Source: JAIQFL01 sp035295745 (lineage in GTDB: Bacteria; Acidobacteriota; Terriglobia; Bryobacterales; Bryobacteraceae). Taken from it: 64,000 nt of DNA. This document shows positions 45,526 through 54,646 of this stretch, in pieces. A program made the position numbers and the translations under genes. The notes below the pieces were generated by a model, which did no database searches, had not been told where the DNA came from, and saw only the letters and a program-made list of their open reading frames with translations. How positions within the stretch are numbered: the first letter of the stretch is position 1; each line of letters opens with the position of its first letter. The DNA lies in contig DATGIL010000015.1 of NCBI GenBank assembly GCA_035295745.1, positions 124,001-188,000 of the forward strand. The letters are read 5' to 3'.

Positions 45526-46024
45526 AGCCCTTGTCGGGGAGTGGCAGCGAAAAGCGACTCCACAACGGGCAGTAGTTGAGCATATCCAAGATAACCTCCG
45601 CCGCCCGAGGATCCGGCATCGCTTGCTTACGCGCGGCTCGCAACGAGCCACGACCGTAAGGGAGTGTTTTTCGGGCGATCCGGCATCGCTTGCTTACGCG
45701 CGCGGCTCGTAAGCGCATATCGCATGGAACAGTAGTTTACGAGCCGCGACCGTGAGGGAGCGTTGCCGCCACGCCGCTAAAGCAGTCAAGATCGCATGCT
45801 CAGACTCACGCGCACGTATCGCGCGAACGTATTTGGGTAGCTTACGAGCCGCGACCGTGAGGGAGCGTTGCCGCCACGCCGCTAAAGCAGTCAAGATCGC
45901 TTGCTTACGCGCACGTATCGCGCGAACGTATTTGGGTAGCTTACGAGCCGCGACCGTAAGGGAGCGAACTGATACCCAGAATGAAACATTAGCCTTGGTC
46001 GCCCTCGCCAGAATCTACCCCGCA
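45526..46024. repeat. cluster of family B repeats (four copies about 100 bp apart)
   Basis: A 22-bp core of the type GAGCCGCGACCGTGAGGGAG recurs at about 45645, 45741, 45846 and 45944, with spacing of 96, 105 and 98 bp. The units at 45741-45845 and 45846-45943 also share the segment GCGTTGCCGCCACGCCGCTA and AAGCAGTCAAGATCGC, and contain inverted pieces (GCTTACGAGCC against GGCTCGTAAGC). Short open frames across it are products of the repetition, not genes. A related copy lies at 62800-62890. Confidence 0.85.
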
Positions 46025-46816
46025 CTACAGCGATCGCACGTGAATCGAGCCGTCACCCGTGCGCACTGAGAAGACTGCCCCGCCGCTGCCGAGGCGCGCG
46101 TGCATGTCTTTTTCGTGCTTCCCGCCCGTCGACCGCAGCGCTGGCATATCCAGGGCGATGCTCCCGTCCCCAGTGTGCAATTCGAGGTCTGCTCCGAAGC
46201 TGTCCGGCAGCTTCAGAGTCACACTGCCATCTCCCGTTTCCACACGCCAGCCGCTACTCATCCTCGATCCCGGTAAGACCTCGGCCTCCACGCTGCCGTC
46301 GCCGGTGTGGAGCGTGAGTCCTTCCAGGCGTCCCTGCACACGCACGTGGCCGTCCCCGCTCTCGGCATTCACCGACCCCTCCAGTTGCAGCGCTTCGATG
46401 TGCCCGTCTCCCGTCCGCAGCCGCGTCTCCCCAGAAATTCCGTCCATATCGATATTCCCGTCGCCCGTGCGAATGTCGGTGTGAATCTGCCGCGGCACGC
46501 GCAAATCGACATGAATTGACCGGCCTCTTCCGCTGAATGTGAAGGGCCGGTGCGGAATCTTTACGGTCAATTCTACCCGGTCCCCGCTCTGCGATTCGTG
46601 AATCTCCACCTCGCCCGGCGCGATCTTCCACACCGTCGTGGTGACATGGGCTTCAATCCGCCGTCCATCGCCGGGACGAATGGTGACCGAGCCGTCGTCC
46701 GTCTCCACCCGGAGGTCGGGACGGCCGGCTACGGAGTAAGTTTTCGACCAATCATCGGCAGTGGCGGCGCCCGCTGCGAGGACGGCCACAAAAGCTACCT
46801 GCGTGAGTCTGAGCAT
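46025..46816 (-). CDS. secreted DUF4097-family beta-repeat protein
   Basis: A 263-residue protein with a signal peptide (residues 1-20) and a beta-helix-like domain of short repeats (VETDDGSVTIRPGDG, IRTGDGNIDMDGISG, LRTGDGHIEALQLEG, LHTGDGSVEAEVLPG, VETGDGSVTLKLP) about 22 residues apart. Each repeat carries a TGDG-type turn. DUF4097 proteins of this form are often found with ABC exporters or anti-sigma factors, function unknown. Encoded 59 bp downstream of the ADOP permease and likely in one transcript. Confidence 0.85.
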   Translation of the reverse strand: MLRLTQVAFVAVLAAGAATADDWSKTYSVAGRPDLRVETDDGSVTIRPGDGRRIEAHVTTTVWKIAPGEVEIHESQSGDRVELTVKIPHRPFTFSGRGRSIHVDLRVPRQIHTDIRTGDGNIDMDGISGETRLRTGDGHIEALQLEGSVNAESGDGHVRVQGRLEGLTLHTGDGSVEAEVLPGSRMSSGWRVETGDGSVTLKLPDSFGADLELHTGDGSIALDMPALRSTGGKHEKDMHARLGSGGAVFSVRTGDGSIHVRSL

Positions 46817-46875
46817 GAGTCTGTACTCCCTCCACTCTCTACGGAGAGCGCTGTTGAATTGTTCCGGCCCGACCT

Positions 46876-49347
46876 TTATTCATACCGCAGCGCGATCATG
46901 GGATCCAAACGAGCCGCCCTTCGAGCTGGAATGTAACAGGCCGCGAGCGCCACCGCCACCAATAACGCCGCCGTCACTGCGAAGATCATCGGGTCGCCTG
47001 GCTTCACCTCGTGCAGCATGCTGGCCAGTAAACGCCCCACCGCCAGCGAACCGGCGATCCCCAAAATCAGGCCGAACGCCGCCAGTTGAATTCCTTCGCG
47101 CAGTATATCGGTGAGAACTCGCGCCCGGCTCGCGCCCAACGACATGCGAATGCCGATCTCGCGGGTCCGCTGCGTCACCAGATACGAGATCACGCCATAG
47201 ATACCGATCGCCGCCAGGATAGCGGCCAGTGCCGCAAACGAGCCCACCAGTATGCTGAGGAACTGCTGCCCCTGCGCCTGTCCCGCCACGACGTCGTCCA
47301 TCGAACGAACGTTGTAGAGCGGCAGCGTGGGATCGATCTGACCTAGCACGCTGCGCACTTGTGGTGTAATCGTCGCCGGCGGCAGCGATGTATGCAGCAC
47401 GAGGAACTGACGGCCGCTCCCATCGAACGCGTTGTATGCCTCCGGTACGGCCTTCTGGGTGAGATTCCACTGTCGGACGTCGTTGACCACTCCGATCACC
47501 TGCTTCCATGGCCCGTTGTCGCTGCCCGAGGAGAACATCTTCCCCAGCGCATCCTCATTGGGCCAGAAGAAGCGCGCCATACGCTGGTTGATCACAACCG
47601 GATAGACGATGCTGTTGGTCTGGTCGGCCGAGGGCTTGGCATCGCCCTCATAAAGGCGGTTGAGCAGTGTATCGTTCTCCAGCGCCTTCTGAATATCGGC
47701 GGACGTGAAGAGACGTCCTTGCAACAAGCGCACGCCCATGGCGCTGAAGTACTCGGGTGACGCCGAATGGGTCTCCACCAGTTGATTGCTCATCTCCGCC
47801 GTCTGACCGCGCAGTTTCACATAGTAGTTGCTGCCGCCCTCCAAGGGCAGATGGTCGGTAAGAGCGACAGCATCCACCCCGGCAATGCGGCGGGAGTGTT
47901 CGATCAGCGTCTCGCCGAAATCGAACTTCTGGCGGTCGGTCTTATAGTTGGATTCGGGAAGTTGGATGGCTGCCGTCCAGACCCCTTCGCGCCTCACGCC
48001 GATATCTAACGCTCGCAGACGCGCCAGGTCGCGCAAGAGAAGCCCCGCCGAGACTAGAAGAATCAGCGAGAGGGCAATTTCGGAGACCACCAGCGCATTG
48101 CTGGTGAAGCGGCGCCGCCGCGAGGGGCTGACGGAACTGCCGGCTCCGCCCTTCAGTTCCTCGTGTAGATCGGGCCGCGACATCTGAAAGGCGGGAAACG
48201 CGCCGAATAACAAGCCCGTGGCGACGGCCAGACCGAGCGCGAATGCCAGCACCGTGACGTTCAGTTCGACGCTGTTGAATTGAGGCAGGCTGTAGCTTTT
48301 CGCCGCGGAAAATAAGCTCACCGCGACGCGCGCCAGCACCAGTCCCAAAACGCATCCCGCCAACGAGAGGAGCAGGCTCTCGGTGAGCAGTTGGCGCAGC
48401 AGCCGGACCCGGGACGCCCCCAGCGCGCTGCGGATCGCCACCTCTTTGTGGCGGGCAACGGCCCGCGAGAGCAGCAGGTTAGCCACGTTCGCACAGGCGA
48501 TCAACAACACCAGCCCGACGGCTCCGAGCATCAGGTATAGGGATCCGCGAGAGTCGCCGACCATGTCGTCGCGAAGCGAGGTGACCGCTGCACCCACTTT
48601 GCCGTTCGGACCGGGATACTGCTGTTCCAGCCGGGAAGCCACCGCCTTCAGATCGGCGCGAGCGGCACTGATCGTGACCCCGGGCTTCATCCGGCCAAGC
48701 GCGTTGGCCCAGTGGCTTCCGCGGGCTCCCAGACTCTTGGTGTCCATCAACTGCGGAATCCACAACTGCGACTTCCAGGGAAATCGAAAGCTGGCCGGCA
48801 TCACGCCAATCACCGTGTATTTGCGGGAATTCAATTCGATGAACTGGCCGACTGCTTTCGGGTCGGCGGCGAACCGGGTTTGCCACAGACCGTAACTCAG
48901 GATCGCCACACCGTCTCTGCCTGGCTGGTCCTCGCCGTCAGCCCAAGTCCGCCCCAGGAGCGGATCGGCACCGAGGAGTGAGAAGAAGTTGGCGGCAGTC
49001 GGCAGCGCCAGGACGTGTTCCGGGGTGCCCTGAGCGTTCAGATTCATATCGTGGGGCCAGGCGAAGAGCGTCATGTCCTGGAAAGTGTGGTTTTGGGCCT
49101 TCCAGTCTACGAAATCGGGTCCCGCGAAAGGGTAACGTCCTGGCGCCGACTCGGTTTCGTTCAGGCGAACCAGTTCCGACGGATTCCGGTACGGCAAGGG
49201 CCGCAGCAGAATCGTGTCGATAATGCTGAAAATAGCGGTGTTAGCGCCAATTCCGATGGCCAGCGTGACAGCCGCCACGAACGCGAATCCCCGGGCGTTC
49301 CGCAGGTTTCGAAACGCATAACTTAAATCCTGCCATAAGGTTCGCAT
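46876..49347 (-). CDS. ADOP-type ABC transporter permease (MacB/FtsX)
   Basis: An 823-residue protein with two MacB/FtsX permease halves in one chain: N-terminal MacB_PCD with the ADOP hallmark NLRNARGFAFVAAVTLAIGIGANTAIFSIID, FtsX helices near 290-410, a second periplasmic domain (ALTDHLPLEGGSNYYVKL onward) and the C-terminal FtsX segment near 700-800 (IGVYGVIS-like, TREIGIRMSLGASRARVLTDIL). The acidobacterial duplicated orphan permease family lacks an adjacent ATPase, as here. Role unknown, probably membrane stress or lipoprotein-related transport. Confidence 0.93.
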   Translation of the reverse strand: MRTLWQDLSYAFRNLRNARGFAFVAAVTLAIGIGANTAIFSIIDTILLRPLPYRNPSELVRLNETESAPGRYPFAGPDFVDWKAQNHTFQDMTLFAWPHDMNLNAQGTPEHVLALPTAANFFSLLGADPLLGRTWADGEDQPGRDGVAILSYGLWQTRFAADPKAVGQFIELNSRKYTVIGVMPASFRFPWKSQLWIPQLMDTKSLGARGSHWANALGRMKPGVTISAARADLKAVASRLEQQYPGPNGKVGAAVTSLRDDMVGDSRGSLYLMLGAVGLVLLIACANVANLLLSRAVARHKEVAIRSALGASRVRLLRQLLTESLLLSLAGCVLGLVLARVAVSLFSAAKSYSLPQFNSVELNVTVLAFALGLAVATGLLFGAFPAFQMSRPDLHEELKGGAGSSVSPSRRRRFTSNALVVSEIALSLILLVSAGLLLRDLARLRALDIGVRREGVWTAAIQLPESNYKTDRQKFDFGETLIEHSRRIAGVDAVALTDHLPLEGGSNYYVKLRGQTAEMSNQLVETHSASPEYFSAMGVRLLQGRLFTSADIQKALENDTLLNRLYEGDAKPSADQTNSIVYPVVINQRMARFFWPNEDALGKMFSSGSDNGPWKQVIGVVNDVRQWNLTQKAVPEAYNAFDGSGRQFLVLHTSLPPATITPQVRSVLGQIDPTLPLYNVRSMDDVVAGQAQGQQFLSILVGSFAALAAILAAIGIYGVISYLVTQRTREIGIRMSLGASRARVLTDILREGIQLAAFGLILGIAGSLAVGRLLASMLHEVKPGDPMIFAVTAALLVAVALAACYIPARRAARLDPMIALRYE

Positions 49348-49514
49348 AGCTTTTAGGGTTAGACGTGCGGGGACGTGCGCAGTTTGCCTGACATTCGCGC
49401 CACGACGAAAGCCAGAACGGTACCAGGTTGCCTTTTTTGAGTATTCCTGGCCTCGAAATACGCTTATTCTTATGGATGGGGTAAGCTGGAAAAGCCCTGC
49501 CCCAGGAAGATGGA

Positions 49515-50336
49515 ATGATGCAGCAAACCAGAGTGATCGTATCTTTACTCATGGCTCAACCGTTGGGAGCTCTCTTGTTTGGGGCGCCCCAGAACCTGAG
49601 GCCCGAGGTGGAGCAGCAGATCAAGGCGCAGTACCCGATTTCACGGGTTGGCGTCAACGGAACGGTGCTGCAAGGCGGCCAGGTATTGACGGTACAGATC
49701 GACGGGATGAAGGCCTATCTGGCGTCGCTCAATCAAAACTACTACCCCAATGACTTCAAGAAGGACGGCAAGAAGGTGACCCAGTCTCTCGGGGGGTCGA
49801 TGTTGCGCATGCCAGTCGGCGGCCCGACGGCAATCCCCAAGATCGAGGCAGGCGCCAAAGTCTATCTGATGGGTATCGAGTTCAAGAAAGAGGAGATCGT
49901 CTTTTTGGTTCAGTCTTATGGCGGCGTGCCGATGCGAGCCGGACTGACCTTCCACTTCCCTAAGGGCTTCCTGGAAACAGCGAATTACGATGCGGTGAAG
50001 GAAACGATCTCTAACGTTTTCGCGGTCGACAACGCGCCCCCGCCGCCGCAGTCCATCGCCCCGCCACCAGATACCCAACAACAGCAGTTGCAGGATGCTC
50101 AGCAGCAGCAACAGGTACAGCCGCCGCAACAGCAGCAACAGCAGCAGCCACCGGTTACCGATCAGCCCGATCCGAACAAACCGCAGCCGACGGTTTCTAT
50201 GGGAGACACCATCGACCAGGTGATCGCCAATATGGGGCAGCCAGACCGGAAAGCCAAGATCGGCAACAAAGACATCTTCTCTTACAAAGACTTGAAGATC
50301 ACGTTCATCGATGGCAAGGTGACCGACGTTCAGTGA
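49515..50336 (+). CDS. secreted protein with Gln-rich linker and SmpA/OmlA-like C-terminal module
   Basis: A 273-residue protein: signal peptide (residues 1-24), an N-terminal domain of about 150 residues (LRPEVEQQIKAQYPISRVGV to VKETISNVFAVD), a Pro- then Gln-rich linker (about 175-225) and a C-terminal module of about 45 residues (DTIDQVIANMGQPDRKAKIG, SYKDLKITFIDGKVTDVQ). That module resembles the SmpA/OmlA-type GxP repeat of outer-membrane lipoproteins. The same module ends the next protein. ATG at 49515 with GGAAGATGGA upstream. Confidence 0.8.
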   Translation: MMQQTRVIVSLLMAQPLGALLFGAPQNLRPEVEQQIKAQYPISRVGVNGTVLQGGQVLTVQIDGMKAYLASLNQNYYPNDFKKDGKKVTQSLGGSMLRMPVGGPTAIPKIEAGAKVYLMGIEFKKEEIVFLVQSYGGVPMRAGLTFHFPKGFLETANYDAVKETISNVFAVDNAPPPPQSIAPPPDTQQQQLQDAQQQQQVQPPQQQQQQQPPVTDQPDPNKPQPTVSMGDTIDQVIANMGQPDRKAKIGNKDIFSYKDLKITFIDGKVTDVQ

Positions 50337-50388
50337 GCCGCGCCCGACGGCCTTAGTGAAAGCCCGAGTGTCCTAAAGGGAGAATGCA

Positions 50389-52098
50389 ATGAAGAATGGA
50401 TTCATATCGAAGCGCGGCGGTACCGCACTGCTCGCAGTGTTCCTACTTTCCTGTGGAATCGCGTTGGCACAATCCGACAAGGAGAAGGAAAAGAAGAAAA
50501 TCACTCCTCCTTCCAAATCCACAGCCGGCAAAGCTGAGAAGGGCGGCGCCGAAAAGCCGGCCGCCGTTCCCGAAAAGGTCGGGTCGAAAATACCCGGCGT
50601 GAACCACTTGCCGGGCTTGGGACACAAAGAACCAGCACCCGAGAGGGCGCCGGCGAATGTGTCTGCACCCCGGAATGTGACGCCTGGCGGAGAGAGGAAC
50701 GTCAACCGGCCACCCTCGAACCCGATTGGCAGAGGGGCAGGATCTCCTCCTGCCGGCCGGCCGGCACCGCGGCCTGAGTTTCATGGCGCCAACGGCTCAT
50801 CCGTTCACTACGGTGCGGCGGGCAGGCCGACCGTGGTCCGAACTCAGAACGCCACCGTGTATCATGCCCCTGGCGGCGCGCGAACCGCGGTCGTTACTCG
50901 ACCGGGTGGACGCGTAGTGGTGACGAATGCCAGAGGCCATGGGTATGTGCAGAGGCCAGTCACCGTCCGCGGACGCACGATCGTGGAACGCACCTATGTG
51001 GTTCGCGGCAGGCCGTATGCGCGGTATTACCGACCTGTGACTTATGGCGGCGTCGCTTTCGCCGTGTACACGCCAGTGCGCTTCTACACTCCCCGGTTCT
51101 ATGTCTGGGCCGTGACGCCCTGGGCGTCGCCAGTTTACTTCAGCTTTGGATGGGGTCCGGCGACTCCCTGGTATGGCTACTACGGCGGATACTTCGCCCC
51201 ATACCCCGCTTATGCCGGTCCCAACTACTGGCTCACGGATTATCTGATCGCCAACTCGCTGGATGCTTCGTATCAGGAGCGCCTCGACGCGGCCAATGGA
51301 GCGGTGGCAGCCTACGATCCGGGCGGTCAGGTAGCTCTCACTCCGCAAGTCAAGGACATGATTGCCCAGGAGGTCCGCTCCCAACTGGCCCAGGAGAACA
51401 TGGATAGCCAGACCCAGAACGTGGCGCCGTCCGACGATGCCGCGCCTCCGGTGCTCGACGGGGCGTCCCATGTTTTTGTGGCCTACAACAACCTCGTGGT
51501 GAACGCTGGCGGCCAGGATTGCAGTCTCACCGGCGGCGACGTGGTCCAGGTGCAACCGGGGAGCTCGCAGGATCCCTCCTATGCCAACGCCAGGGTATTG
51601 GCGAGCAAAGGTCAGGACTGCCCGACCGGCGAGGTCGTGGCCATCCAGTTGACTGACCTGCAGGAAATGCAGAATCACATGCGCGAGGCACTCGATCAGG
51701 GCTTGGGCGACCTGCAGGCGAAGCAGGGACAGAATAATCTACCGGCCATCGATCCTGCATTGCGGGCACAGACTCCCGCCCCGTATGCTGCCGAATTGCC
51801 GCCGCCGGAGCCGAGCGCCGAGAGCGAACTCCAGCAGAATGCCCGCGAGATCACCGCTCAGGACGACGCTCTGGTGCAACAGGCCGGGGCCGGAGCGCCG
51901 CCTGCCGACAATAATGCTGGCGGCAATCCGCCTGCAGGCACCGATCCACCTACCGTTGCGGAAGGGCAGACCATCGACGAAGTGATTTCTCTCATGGGCC
52001 AGCCACTGCGCAAGGCTAAGGTCGGCGATAAGGACATCTATATCTACAAAGATATGAAGATCACCTTCGTCGCCGGCAAGGTGACCGACATCCAATAA
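50389..52098 (+). CDS. secreted protein sharing a C-terminal module with the upstream gene
   Basis: A 569-residue protein: signal peptide (residues 10-27), a Lys/Pro/Gly-rich N-terminal third, a Tyr/Trp-rich region (FYTPRFYVWAVTPWASPVYF, WYGYYGGYFAPYPAYAG), a helical and acidic middle part, and the C-terminal module QTIDEVISLMGQPLRKAKVG and YKDMKITFVAGKVTDIQ. The module is clearly paralogous to that of the preceding gene (about 60% identical by eye). Function unknown. Strong AAAGGGAGA upstream of ATG 50389; tandem and codirectional, 52 bp apart. Confidence 0.8.
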   Translation: MKNGFISKRGGTALLAVFLLSCGIALAQSDKEKEKKKITPPSKSTAGKAEKGGAEKPAAVPEKVGSKIPGVNHLPGLGHKEPAPERAPANVSAPRNVTPGGERNVNRPPSNPIGRGAGSPPAGRPAPRPEFHGANGSSVHYGAAGRPTVVRTQNATVYHAPGGARTAVVTRPGGRVVVTNARGHGYVQRPVTVRGRTIVERTYVVRGRPYARYYRPVTYGGVAFAVYTPVRFYTPRFYVWAVTPWASPVYFSFGWGPATPWYGYYGGYFAPYPAYAGPNYWLTDYLIANSLDASYQERLDAANGAVAAYDPGGQVALTPQVKDMIAQEVRSQLAQENMDSQTQNVAPSDDAAPPVLDGASHVFVAYNNLVVNAGGQDCSLTGGDVVQVQPGSSQDPSYANARVLASKGQDCPTGEVVAIQLTDLQEMQNHMREALDQGLGDLQAKQGQNNLPAIDPALRAQTPAPYAAELPPPEPSAESELQQNAREITAQDDALVQQAGAGAPPADNNAGGNPPAGTDPPTVAEGQTIDEVISLMGQPLRKAKVGDKDIYIYKDMKITFVAGKVTDIQ

Positions 52099-52119
52099 AC
52101 GCGGACATCACGATTCGAG

Positions 52120-52154
52120 ACGTGGCGCGGCCGGCATAGCTGTCCGCGCCACGT
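52120..52154. repeat. inverted repeat with family A ends between two genes
   Basis: A perfect 11-bp stem ACGTGGCGCGG (52120-52130) and CCGCGCCACGT (52144-52154) with a 13-base loop, followed by TATTGTATT. It uses the same GTGGCGCGG end as family A repeats and ends 12 bp before the SixA-like gene. It may act as a terminator for the preceding gene or be a minimal family A element. Confidence 0.6.
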
Positions 52155-52166
52155 TATTGTATTGGG

Positions 52167-52673
52167 ATGGCAATTCGTGCGTTTCTGCCGCTCCTGATTG
52201 TCGGTGCGAGTCTGGCGGCGCTCGCCCAACCAGTGCGAACCGTCATCCTGGTTCGCCATGCCGAGCGCGCGGGCGGCACCGGTCCCGAGGTGGGAATCAG
52301 CGATGCCGGGCGATGCCGCGCGGAGGTCCTCGCCGGAATGTTGGCGGATGCGGGAATCGGGCACATCTTTACTACTGAAGTGGGACGCACCCAGCAGACC
52401 GCTTCGCCACTCGCGAAACGGCTGAATCTGAAGCCGGAAGTGGTTCCGGCGAAGCAGACGGAGGTACTTGTCGCGAAATTGCGGAGTCTCACTGGCGGCG
52501 CGGCACTGGTGGTCGGCCACTCGAACACGGTTCCCGAAATCATTGAGGGTCTCGGCGCCGGCACGGTGGCGCCAATTGGCGATGCCGACTACGATCGGCT
52601 GTTCATCGCGACCGTCACCGGACCAAAAGAGGCCAGCGTCATCACGCTGCATTACAAGGGATGCGGCCAATGA
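52167..52673 (+). CDS. histidine phosphatase superfamily protein (SixA-like)
   Basis: A 168-residue exported phosphatase: signal peptide (1-20), the catalytic RHAE motif in ILVRHAERAG, VGRTQQTASPLAKRL (second conserved Arg), and LVVGHSNTVPEI (second catalytic His). Two-His phosphatases act on phosphohistidine or phosphomonoesters; the substrate is unknown. It overlaps the fucosidase start (ATGA, 52670-52673). Confidence 0.88.
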   Translation: MAIRAFLPLLIVGASLAALAQPVRTVILVRHAERAGGTGPEVGISDAGRCRAEVLAGMLADAGIGHIFTTEVGRTQQTASPLAKRLNLKPEVVPAKQTEVLVAKLRSLTGGAALVVGHSNTVPEIIEGLGAGTVAPIGDADYDRLFIATVTGPKEASVITLHYKGCGQ

Positions 52674-54253
52674 ACAGAGTTGTGATTCTGGCGCTTCTGG
52701 GCGCAGCCACTCTGGCGGCACAGAATAAACCGGAACGCCTGGAATGGTTTCGCGACCAGGGCTTCGGACTCTTTATCCATTGGAGCGTCGACAGCCAGCT
52801 CGGTGTGGTGATCAGTCACTCGCTGGTGGGCGCGTCCGACGACTACACCACCCGATTCTTCGACGATCTTCCCAGGAGCTTCAATCCCCGTAAGTTTCAC
52901 CCGGAGGATTGGGCCGCGCTGGCCCGCCTGGCGGGTGTGAAGTACGTCGTCTTCACCACCAAGCACCACTCGGGATTTGCCATGTGGGACACCGCCACCA
53001 CCGATTTCGGCATCATGCACACTCCCTTCCGGCGCGACATCTTCGCGGACGTACTGGCCGCCTTTCGGGAGCAGGGCATAGCTCCCGGCGTCTACTTTTC
53101 TCCCGACGATTTTCATTGGCTCTATGCCAATCACGTGCTGGTGGACCGCCGCCGCCCGGAAGTGGCGCCCGCGAGTAATCCCGGCCTGATGGCTCTTGAC
53201 CAGGCCCAGATCCGCGAACTGCTGACGAAGTACGGTCCCATCTCGATGATCTTCCTCGACGGGCCTCCCGAGGGCTTACGCGAGGCGTCTTGGAAACTCC
53301 AGCCGGACATCGTCGTGACCCGCGGCGCGATCACCACGCCCGAGCAGAATATTCCCGGGGTACCGCTGGACGGCCCGTGGGAAGCCTGCATCACCATGGG
53401 CACCGCGTGGCAGTATCAGCCGCAGAACGAGCATTACAAGTCGGGCGGCGAGTTGATCGCACTGCTCGTGGAGACGCGCGCCAAGGGCGGCAATCTGCTC
53501 CTGAACGTGGGGCCGAAGCCTGATGGCGAACTGCCGATCGAGCAGGAGGAGCGGCTGCGCGAGCTGGCGTTGTGGATGTTCGTCAATGGCGAAGCGATCT
53601 ACGACGTGCGGCCGTGGGTCATCAGCAACGAGCAGAATACCTGGTTCACCAAGAAGAAGGACGCGGACACGTTATATGCCGTGGTGAAGGATCACTGGCG
53701 GCGCGGCGAGTGGAAGGAGATCGTACTGCACTCTGTGAAGGCAACTGCATCCACGCAGGTGAGCGTGCTCGGGCAGAACGACCGCACCCTCGAATATCAG
53801 GAGAAGGTCGATCCCAGGACCACCTTCCATCAGGAGTCGGACGGCCTCCACATCCGCGCGATCCGGACGCAGCGTTTGCAGGACAACAGCCAGTGGCCAA
53901 ATCCCGCCGTGTTGAAGATCAGCAAGGCAAAGCCGGCGCTTACGCCTCCTCACGTAGAGACGGGCCGCGTGTCGCGTGAGGGGGCGAACGTCTCTCTAAC
54001 GGCCAATCTCATGGCATTGGGCGATGCGCCAGCGGTCGAAGTGGGGTTCGAGTACCGCTCGCTGAAAGGGCTCGATGTGAACGAGCGTAGCGGGGAGTGG
54101 CGGCAAACCCCACGGCAACGCATGACGGCTCCCGGAGCTTTTTCGGGGCGTGTGCCGGCATGGGCTCCCGGTGAGCGGTACGAGTTTCGCGCCGTGGTAC
54201 AACATCCGGTGCTGACGATGTACGGCGAGGCCAAGACCGTGACGCTGCCGTAG
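52670..54253 (+). CDS. alpha-L-fucosidase, GH29 family
   Basis: A 527-residue secreted enzyme with a signal peptide (about 1-17), removing terminal fucose from glycans. GH29 features are FGLFIHWSVDSQLG (start of the catalytic barrel), TTKHHSGFAMWDT, and the catalytic nucleophile Asp in SMIFLDGPPEGL; GGNLLLNVGPKPDG and the C-terminal beta-sandwich (IRTQRLQDN..., YRSLKGLDV...) follow. ATG at 52670 overlaps the previous stop codon; ATG 52661 is 9 bp upstream. Part of a glycan-utilisation cluster. Confidence 0.9.
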   Translation: MNRVVILALLGAATLAAQNKPERLEWFRDQGFGLFIHWSVDSQLGVVISHSLVGASDDYTTRFFDDLPRSFNPRKFHPEDWAALARLAGVKYVVFTTKHHSGFAMWDTATTDFGIMHTPFRRDIFADVLAAFREQGIAPGVYFSPDDFHWLYANHVLVDRRRPEVAPASNPGLMALDQAQIRELLTKYGPISMIFLDGPPEGLREASWKLQPDIVVTRGAITTPEQNIPGVPLDGPWEACITMGTAWQYQPQNEHYKSGGELIALLVETRAKGGNLLLNVGPKPDGELPIEQEERLRELALWMFVNGEAIYDVRPWVISNEQNTWFTKKKDADTLYAVVKDHWRRGEWKEIVLHSVKATASTQVSVLGQNDRTLEYQEKVDPRTTFHQESDGLHIRAIRTQRLQDNSQWPNPAVLKISKAKPALTPPHVETGRVSREGANVSLTANLMALGDAPAVEVGFEYRSLKGLDVNERSGEWRQTPRQRMTAPGAFSGRVPAWAPGERYEFRAVVQHPVLTMYGEAKTVTLP

Positions 54254-54265
54254 GGCAGGCAAAGC

Positions 54266-54625
54266 ATGCGAAACCGAACAGATCTGAAGGTGCTGCCGCC
54301 ATGGCGCGAGAGGTGCACTCCCATTCCCGAGGCAGAGGGTCTGGTAACCTGTGAGCACCTGTTTCCGATCGAAGCGGCGATGCGCGCCGCGGGAATTCGC
54401 CTGCGGCATACAGCCGGCGGCTCGCCGCGAGTGGCGCTCTGCGAATGCTGGTTTCACGAGGAGTCCTTGCGCCGCCACTTCCCGCTGCCCACGGTAGTGC
54501 GCTTTCTCGCTTACGGTGACCACTTCGGAGACGGCCAGCAGAGCATCGAGTGCACCGCGTGCCGCAGCGCGATCTGCGTCTTCGACCCGGCCATGAAAAC
54601 TCAGCGATTCCCGGCGGAGAGTTGA
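54266..54625 (+). CDS. hypothetical protein, 119 aa, Cys-rich
   Basis: A soluble 119-residue protein with several Cys/His residues (CEHLF, CECWFHEESLRRHF, ECTACRSAICVFDP) that could bind metal. No family recognised. Codirectional and 12 bp after the fucosidase gene, 21 bp before the transporter gene, so in one transcript. Confidence 0.55.
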   Translation: MRNRTDLKVLPPWRERCTPIPEAEGLVTCEHLFPIEAAMRAAGIRLRHTAGGSPRVALCECWFHEESLRRHFPLPTVVRFLAYGDHFGDGQQSIECTACRSAICVFDPAMKTQRFPAES

Positions 54626-54646
54626 TTCCATCTCAATGAGGCGACC

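Noticed and set aside
45526..46024. Regular repeats about 100 bp apart, considered as a CRISPR array
   Set aside because: Intervals between cores are themselves largely repeated (the same segments recur), units are too long, and there are no cas genes nearby.
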